Below are positions 44,601 to 48,469 of a stretch of DNA of 48,469 nt, in pieces (position 1 is the stretch's first letter; the number at the start of each line of letters is the position of its first letter). The stretch comes from Leyella lascolaii (GTDB lineage: Bacteria > Bacteroidota > Bacteroidia > Bacteroidales > Bacteroidaceae), in contig NZ_LT556038.1 of the NCBI RefSeq assembly GCF_900079775.1, positions 410,149 to 458,617 of the forward strand. Direction: 5' to 3'. Both the position numbers and the translations under genes were made by a program. The notes beneath the pieces are model-generated. The model was not told where the DNA came from. It saw only the letters and a program-made list of their open reading frames with translations, and did not search any database.

Positions 44601-47493
44601 GATTGACGAGATACGAAACGGCTTCTCCGAATGGCTCGAAGAGCAGTCGCCGCAGTTCAAGGAGCGGCTTGTGACGATGTATAACCGCAAGTTCAACTGT
44701 TTCGTGCGCCCGCGCTACGACGGCTCCCATCAGACCTTTCCCGACCTCAACCTGAAAGGGCTGGCAAGCCGGGGTATCAAGAGCGTCTATCCCTCACAGA
44801 TGGATTGCGTCTGGATGTTGAAACAGAACGGCGGCGGAATTTGCGACCACGAGGTGGGAACCGGTAAGACGCTGATAATGTGCATCGCCGCGCATGAGAT
44901 GAAGCGTCTGAATTTGGCACACAAGCCGATGATTATCGGGCTGAAAGCCAACGTTGCGGAGATTGCAGCCACCTATCAGGCGGCATATCCCAACGCACGT
45001 ATTCTGTACGCTTCGGAGAAGGACTTTTCGACCGCCAACCGTGTGCGCTTCTTCAATAATATAAAGAACAACGACTACGATTGCGTCATCATGTCGCACG
45101 ACCAGTTCGGCAAGATACCGCAGTCGCCGGAATTGCAGCAGCGCATCCTGCAAGCAGAGCTTGACACGGTGGAGGAAAACCTCGAAGTGCTACGGCAGCA
45201 GGGAAAGAACGTGTCGCGGGCGATGCTGAAAGGATTGGAGAAGCGCAAGCACAACCTTGAAGCGAAGCTGGAGAAGGTGGAACACGCCATAAAGTCACGC
45301 ACGGACGACGTGGTGGATTTCAAGCAGATGGGCATCGACCACATCTTCATAGATGAGAGCCACCAGTTCAAGAATCTGACTTTCAACACGCGCCACGACC
45401 GTGTGGCGGGATTGGGAAACAGCGAGGGAAGCCAGAAGGCACTTAACATGCTCTTTGCCATACGCACCATACAGGAGCGCACAGGAAAAGACTTGGGTGC
45501 GACCTTCCTCTCCGGCACGACTATCAGCAACTCACTGACTGAATTGTACCTGCTGTTCAAGTACCTGCGCCCGAAGGAGCTGGAACGGCAGGACATAAGG
45601 TGTTTCGACGCTTGGGCGGCGATATTTGCCAAGAAGACGACGGATTTTGAATTTAACGTGACGAACAATGTGGTCCAGAAGGAGCGTTTCCGCTACTTCA
45701 TCAAAGTGCCGGAGCTTGCCGCCTTCTATAATGAAATCACGGACTACCGCACGGCGGAGGATGTGGGCGTTGACCGTCCTGCCAAGAACGAGATACTGCA
45801 CCATATACCGCCCACGCCGGAACAGGAGGACTTCATACAGAAACTGATGCAGTTCGCCAAGACGGGCGATGCCACCTTGTTGGGCAGGCTGCCGCTTTCG
45901 GAAACGGAAGAAAAGGCGAAGATGCTCATCGCCACGGACTATGCCCGGAAAATGGCACTCGACATGCGCATGATAGACCCGAATTACGAAGATCATCCCG
46001 ACAACAAAGCGAGTCACTGTGCCAAGATGATCGCGGAGTATTATCAAAAATACGACGCCCAGAAAGGCACGCAGTTCGTTTTCTCTGATTTGGGGACATA
46101 CCAGCCGGGCGACGGGTGGAACGTCTATTCGGAAATCAAGCGCAAACTGACGGAGGACTACGGTATACCGCCAAGCGAGGTGCGCTTCATTCAGGAGTGC
46201 AAGACCGACAAGGCGCGGAAGGCGGTGATAGACGCCATGAACGCCGGGACGGTGCGTGTGCTGTTCGGCTCTACCTCTATGCTCGGAACGGGTGTGAACG
46301 CCCAGAAACGGTGTGTGGCTATCCATCATCTCGATACGCCGTGGCGACCGTCCGACTTGCAACAGCGTGACGGACGCGGAGTTAGGGCAGGTAATGAGAT
46401 TGCCAAACATTTCGCCGGGAACAACGTGGATGTAATCATCTACGCGGTGGAGAAGTCACTGGACAGCTACAAGTTCAACCTCCTGCACTGCAAGCAGACT
46501 TTCATAAGCCAGCTCAAAAGCGGTGCGATGGGTGCGCGTACCATCGACGAGGGGGCAATGGACGAAAAATCGGGCATGAATTTCTCGGAATACATGGCGT
46601 TGCTCTCCGGCAATACCGACCTGTTGGACAAGGCGAAACTGGAAAAGCGGATCGCATCGCTCGAAGGGGAACGCAAGTCGTTCAACAAGGGCAAGCGTGA
46701 TTCGGAGTTCAAGCTGGAGTCAAAGACCGGCGAGTTGCGCAACAACACGGCTTTCATAGATGCCATGACGGAGGACTGGAACCGCTTCCTGTCGGTGGTG
46801 CAGACCGACAAGGAGGGCAACCGCCTTAATATAATAAAGGTGGACGGAGTGGATTCCGCCGATGAGAAGGTCATCGGAAAGCGTTTGCAGGAGATAGCCA
46901 AGAATGCCACGACCGGAGGGTTGTACACGCAGGTCGGTGAACTTTACGGTTTTCCGATAAAGGTGGTGAGCGAAAGGATACTCAAAGAGGGATTGGAGTT
47001 CACCGACAACCGCTTCGTGGTCGAGGGGAACTACAAGTACACCTACAACAACGGGCATCTGGCGATGGCTGACCCGTTGGCCGCCGCCCGCAACTTCCTC
47101 AACGCGATGGAGAGGATACCCTCCATCATCGACCAGTACAAGGCGAAGAACGAGGTGCTGGAGATGGAGATACCGCAGTTACAGGAGATAGCGGGTAAGG
47201 TGTGGAAGAAGGAGGACGAGCTGAAGCAGTTGAAGTCCGAACTTGCCGCCCTTGACCGAAAAATTCAGCTGGAGCTTGCGCCACCCACGCCCGAAGTCGC
47301 AGAAAAGGAGAATGAAGGGCAACAGCTCAAGCCGGAAGCGGAAGATGTGAGGAACAGGCAGGCGCAATATCCCGAAAATGCACCGCCGCAGATACGCAGT
47401 CCGGCGGATAGTATCGTTGCCAACCATGTCATAATCGGGCGTCCGGGACTGTATGCCAAGGAGGAAACCCGGTCCAAAGGATTGAAAATATAA
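41677..47493 (+). CDS. Giant N6-adenine methylase / SNF2-type helicase fusion
   Basis: The 1938-aa protein joins two enzymes. Residues about 90-300 form an N6-DNA methylase fold, with SAM motif [14 protein letters not shown] near 130 and motif IV NIPF at 196 in place of the usual NPPY/F. A low-complexity Lys/Pro/Glu linker covers about 390-620. Residues about 1030-1600 form a superfamily 2 helicase: Walker [12 protein letters not shown] near 1060, DEAH-box variant DESH near 1226, [10 protein letters not shown] as motif III, and motif [14 protein letters not shown] near 1563. The C-terminus is coiled coil. The layout resembles phage P1 DarB and plasmid homologues that protect incoming DNA from restriction. 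That role here is inference. It overlaps the DUF1896 gene by 11 bp. Confidence 0.85.
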   Translation: MAFNRKQKLRDNIEAIRTAFILDRENRTATTEERAILQRYCGFGGLKCILNPAKELTDAVRWAKSDLELFAPTVELHRLIRENSKDETEYKRFVDSLKASVLTAFYTPKEITDTIADVLADYSVRPARMLEPSAGVGVFVDSMLRHSPNADVMAFEKDLLTGTILRHLYPDQKMRTCGFEKIERPFNNYFDLAVSNIPFGDIAVFDAEFQRSDSFGRRSAQKTIHNYFFLKGLDAVRDGGIVAFITSQGVLNSTKTSVRNELFSQANLVSAIRLPNNLFTDNAGTEVGSDLIVLQKNLSKKEMSQDERLMTVIQTDTKTALTDNAYFIHHPERIVHTMAKLDTDPYGKPAMVYLHEGKAAGIAGDLRRMLDEDFHYRLAMRLYSGSIRQAGTEEKVAVQNKVERPAIKLETVSSAQTVETPTEKPQPADEKPEIEPRPQYSAGVQLTLLDLWGMTEEVSQPKTSKKKKTVKKAVTAKSTPPKPKVTVTPTAPTAKPAMENKEVKAENTAKPADPDDIYATLDWDTNPPINGFYEMMMGLTPERRKELRELARQHNEKQVAEKTEVKAVPETSREQPRQEETQPEAVAAPAVTDTPSEAVGTFLFPDIEAEKPKEEVVDLSPRAYHRTPEMHLREGSLVADRGRHNIGYLKDITPYGATFQPLDLKGYQKEKALLYVSLRDAYERLYRYESLRREANVPWREHLNTCYDEFVMRYGNLNAKQNVKLVMMDAGGRDILSLERMENGKFVKADIFEHPVSFAVESHANVGSPEEALSASLNKYGTVNLDYMREITDSTAEDLLTALQGRIYYNPLVTGYEIKDRFIAGNVIEKAERIEAWMGDNPENERMPEVKQALEALKDAEPQRIAFEDLDFNFGERWIPTGVYAAYMSRLFDTEVKIAYSASMDEFSVVCGYRTMKITDEFLVKGYYRNYDGMHLLKHALHNTCPDMMKSIGKDEHGNDIKMRDSEGIQLANAKIDEIRNGFSEWLEEQSPQFKERLVTMYNRKFNCFVRPRYDGSHQTFPDLNLKGLASRGIKSVYPSQMDCVWMLKQNGGGICDHEVGTGKTLIMCIAAHEMKRLNLAHKPMIIGLKANVAEIAATYQAAYPNARILYASEKDFSTANRVRFFNNIKNNDYDCVIMSHDQFGKIPQSPELQQRILQAELDTVEENLEVLRQQGKNVSRAMLKGLEKRKHNLEAKLEKVEHAIKSRTDDVVDFKQMGIDHIFIDESHQFKNLTFNTRHDRVAGLGNSEGSQKALNMLFAIRTIQERTGKDLGATFLSGTTISNSLTELYLLFKYLRPKELERQDIRCFDAWAAIFAKKTTDFEFNVTNNVVQKERFRYFIKVPELAAFYNEITDYRTAEDVGVDRPAKNEILHHIPPTPEQEDFIQKLMQFAKTGDATLLGRLPLSETEEKAKMLIATDYARKMALDMRMIDPNYEDHPDNKASHCAKMIAEYYQKYDAQKGTQFVFSDLGTYQPGDGWNVYSEIKRKLTEDYGIPPSEVRFIQECKTDKARKAVIDAMNAGTVRVLFGSTSMLGTGVNAQKRCVAIHHLDTPWRPSDLQQRDGRGVRAGNEIAKHFAGNNVDVIIYAVEKSLDSYKFNLLHCKQTFISQLKSGAMGARTIDEGAMDEKSGMNFSEYMALLSGNTDLLDKAKLEKRIASLEGERKSFNKGKRDSEFKLESKTGELRNNTAFIDAMTEDWNRFLSVVQTDKEGNRLNIIKVDGVDSADEKVIGKRLQEIAKNATTGGLYTQVGELYGFPIKVVSERILKEGLEFTDNRFVVEGNYKYTYNNGHLAMADPLAAARNFLNAMERIPSIIDQYKAKNEVLEMEIPQLQEIAGKVWKKEDELKQLKSELAALDRKIQLELAPPTPEVAEKENEGQQLKPEAEDVRNRQAQYPENAPPQIRSPADSIVANHVIIGRPGLYAKEETRSKGLKI

Positions 47494-47516
47494 CCTAAGG
47501 AATTTTATCTGAAGTA

Positions 47517-47620
47517 TTAATAAGGGCTATCCCAAAAGGTCTAAAAGTAAATTTTATCCTTTCTGCAAGTATCTATAGGATGGCAACTGCATTTTTTTCT
47601 TTTTGGGCAGCCCTTATTAA
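47517..47620. repeat. 104-bp inverted repeat, terminator or MITE remnant
   Basis: TTAATAAGGGCTATCCCAAA (from 47517) is inverted at the other end, up to 47620, as TTTTTGGGCAGCCCTTATTAA less its last bases, with one or two mismatches. The ends resemble the GGGCTGTCCCAAAA termini of some insertion sequences, but no transposase fits inside. It starts 24 bp after the methylase-helicase stop, so it may simply terminate that transcript. Confidence 0.55.
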
Positions 47621-47697
47621 AATTTATTCTTATTTTAGGTTATATACATTCATGTCCATTTATGTAAAAAATTCCTGCTGACCTTGTTTATGTCTTG

Positions 47698-47903
47698 TCA
47701 GTCACCATTTGCAAAACCATATTTGACCCTCAAAGAGGCTGAATTTGATAAGTAACTTGCTACATACTCATAATAAGGAGCTAAATAGAACACGAATGGG
47801 AAATACACAAATGCTAAACTAAAGAAGATATTGGCCAAAATAAACGCTATACCGAGAGAGAAACTTGATTTTTCAACTTCCTAAAACGGTGTTGTTCAAA
47901 CAT
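47698..47903 (-). pseudogene. Frameshifted small membrane protein gene
   Basis: On the minus strand an ATG at 47903 opens MFEQHRFRKLK. The frame then closes, while the neighbouring frame continues SSFSLGIAFILANIFFSLAF and on through a second hydrophobic stretch to a TGA at 47700-47698. The switch falls at a run of five A residues; a sixth would restore one frame of about 68 codons with a basic N-terminus and two hydrophobic helices. I do not recognise the family. It may be a real decayed gene or a sequencing slip in a homopolymer. Confidence 0.4.
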
Positions 47904-47985
47904 TTCTACTTATTTGTACTTGCCAGTTGAACCTACGCTTCCCTAATAAAATGTCTATGGTAAAAAGTTAAAAAATCCTCCCACT

Positions 47986-48016
47986 TTTGTTAGATATATT
48001 TTTTTGTGTAATTTTG
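47986..48016 (+). promoter_or_regulatory. tetQ promoter
   Basis: TTTG (47986-47989), a 19-bp spacer and TAATTTTG (48009-48016) match the Bacteroidetes -33/-7 consensus exactly. It would start transcription near 48022 and drive tetQ and, in CTnDOT-type elements, the downstream rteA and rteB. Confidence 0.85.
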
Positions 48017-48024
48017 TAATCGTT

Positions 48025-48142
48025 ATGCGGCAGTAATAATATACATATTAATACGAGTTAGTAATCCTGTAGTTCTCATATGCTACGAGGAGGTATTAAA
48101 AGGTGCGTTTCGACAATGCATCTACTGTAGTATATTATTGCT
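48025..48142 (+). promoter_or_regulatory. tetQ leader with three-codon leader peptide and attenuating stem
   Basis: ATG-CGG-CAG-TAA at 48025-48036 encodes Met-Arg-Gln, immediately after the predicted transcription start. AGTAATAATATAC (48032-48044), overlapping the leader stop codon, can pair with GTATATTATTGCT (48130-48142) eight bases before the tetQ ATG, with one mismatch. This corresponds to the translational attenuation known for CTnDOT: tetracycline-stalled ribosomes on the leader peptide free the tetQ start. Confidence 0.8.
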
Positions 48143-48150
48143 TAATCCAA

Positions 48151-48469
48151 ATGAATATTATAAATTTAGGAATTCTTGCTCACATTGATGCAGGAAAAAC
48201 TTCCGTAACCGAGAATCTGCTGTTTGCCAGTGGAGCAACGGAAAAGTGCGGCCGTGTGGATAATGGTGACACCATAACGGACTCTATGGATATAGAGAAA
48301 CGTAGAGGAATTACTGTCCGGGCTTCTACGACATCTATTATCTGGAATGGAGTGAAATGCAATATCATTGACACTCCGGGACACATGGATTTTATTGCGG
48401 AAGTGGAGCGGACATTCAAAATGCTTGATGGAGCAGTCCTCATCTTATCCGCAAAGGAAGGCATACAAG
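48151..48469 (+). CDS. tetQ: Ribosomal protection tetracycline resistance protein TetQ (5' part)
   Basis: The first 106 codons of TetQ are present and the gene runs off the right edge. TetQ is an EF-G-like GTPase that dislodges tetracycline from the ribosome. The G1 motif is AHIDAGKTS (residues 10-18), switch I is [11 protein letters not shown], and G3 is DTPGHMDF. The sequence [20 protein letters not shown] and what follows agree with the TetQ I remember, except Arg instead of Cys in the segment KCGRVDNG. In CTnDOT-type elements tetQ is followed by rteA and rteB, so tetracycline induces both resistance and transfer. Confidence 0.96.

Larger units (their letters stand above)
33749..48469. mobile_element. 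CTnDOT/CTnERL-family conjugative transposon, left part
   Basis: The order att, intDOT, small regulators, xis2c, xis2d, orf3, exc, then tetQ corresponds to the known left half of CTnDOT-family integrative conjugative elements. No ermF insertion is seen between int and the excision operon, which is closer to CTnERL. The element continues beyond the right edge, where rteA, rteB, rteC, mob and tra genes are expected. Coding DNA of this part is GC-rich, while the tetQ region is AT-rich. Confidence 0.9.

Noticed and set aside
1..48469. tRNA, rRNA, tmRNA or known riboswitch genes
   Set aside because: Scanning both strands by eye I found no cloverleaf ends, rRNA signatures or named riboswitch cores; a covariance-model search would be needed to exclude small RNAs.

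Overview
The window reads as a chromosomal segment of a Bacteroidales bacterium, most likely Prevotellaceae, entered at its right end by a CTnDOT/CTnERL-type conjugative transposon. The clues are a T9SS sprA start next to ruvA, promoters of the Bacteroidetes type (TTTG, about 20 bp, TAnnTTTG), a TonB receptor paired with a surface lipoprotein, and IntDOT/Exc/TetQ-like proteins. I see no rRNA, tRNA or CRISPR array.

Region 1 (1-31.4 kb) is ordinary chromosome. In order it holds: the 5' part of sprA translationally coupled to ruvA; a four-module sulfur-transfer flavoprotein (CoA-disulfide-reductase-like, rhodanese, TusA, DsrE); diaminopimelate dehydrogenase; a secreted FMN-binding protein; an OmpR/PhoR-type two-component pair; a DUF389 membrane protein; a GNAT acetyltransferase overlapping tail to tail with a secreted MG2-like protein; NhaD; a small secreted peptidase-regulatory-like protein; a TonB receptor with its lipoprotein; a CD225 + DUF2752 membrane pair; recA; a carboxynorspermidine-dehydrogenase-like gene; an unknown conserved gene; an ECF sigma / membrane protein / secreted protein operon; and dnaK. 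Intergenic DNA here is unusually rich in repeats. There are three copies of a degenerate 21-22 bp tandem array, a roughly 200 bp nested inverted repeat in the ddh leader, and three copies of a promoter-associated repeat.

Region 2 (31.4-33.75 kb) is visibly more AT-rich. It carries a HAD-family phosphatase and a vsr mismatch endonuclease without a visible Dcm methylase, so it looks like acquired accessory DNA.

Region 3 (about 33.75 kb to the end) is the transposon. A core-type attachment site precedes an IntDOT-like tyrosine recombinase of 411 aa with Ser259 in place of the usual first catalytic Arg. Next come a RhuM-like gene, two small helix-turn-helix genes on the minus strand, the excision operon (xis2c, xis2d, orf3, exc topoisomerase III), a DUF1896 gene overlapping a 1938-aa methylase-helicase fusion, and the tetQ promoter, three-codon leader peptide and tetQ 5' end. 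No ermF region is seen between int and tetQ, so this part resembles CTnERL more than CTnDOT. The rteAB, mobilisation and transfer genes should lie beyond the right edge.

The observations I would follow first are an attenuator-like structure between exc and DUF1896, the intergenic repeat families, the orphan vsr beside the transposon junction, and a frameshifted small membrane gene just upstream of tetQ.
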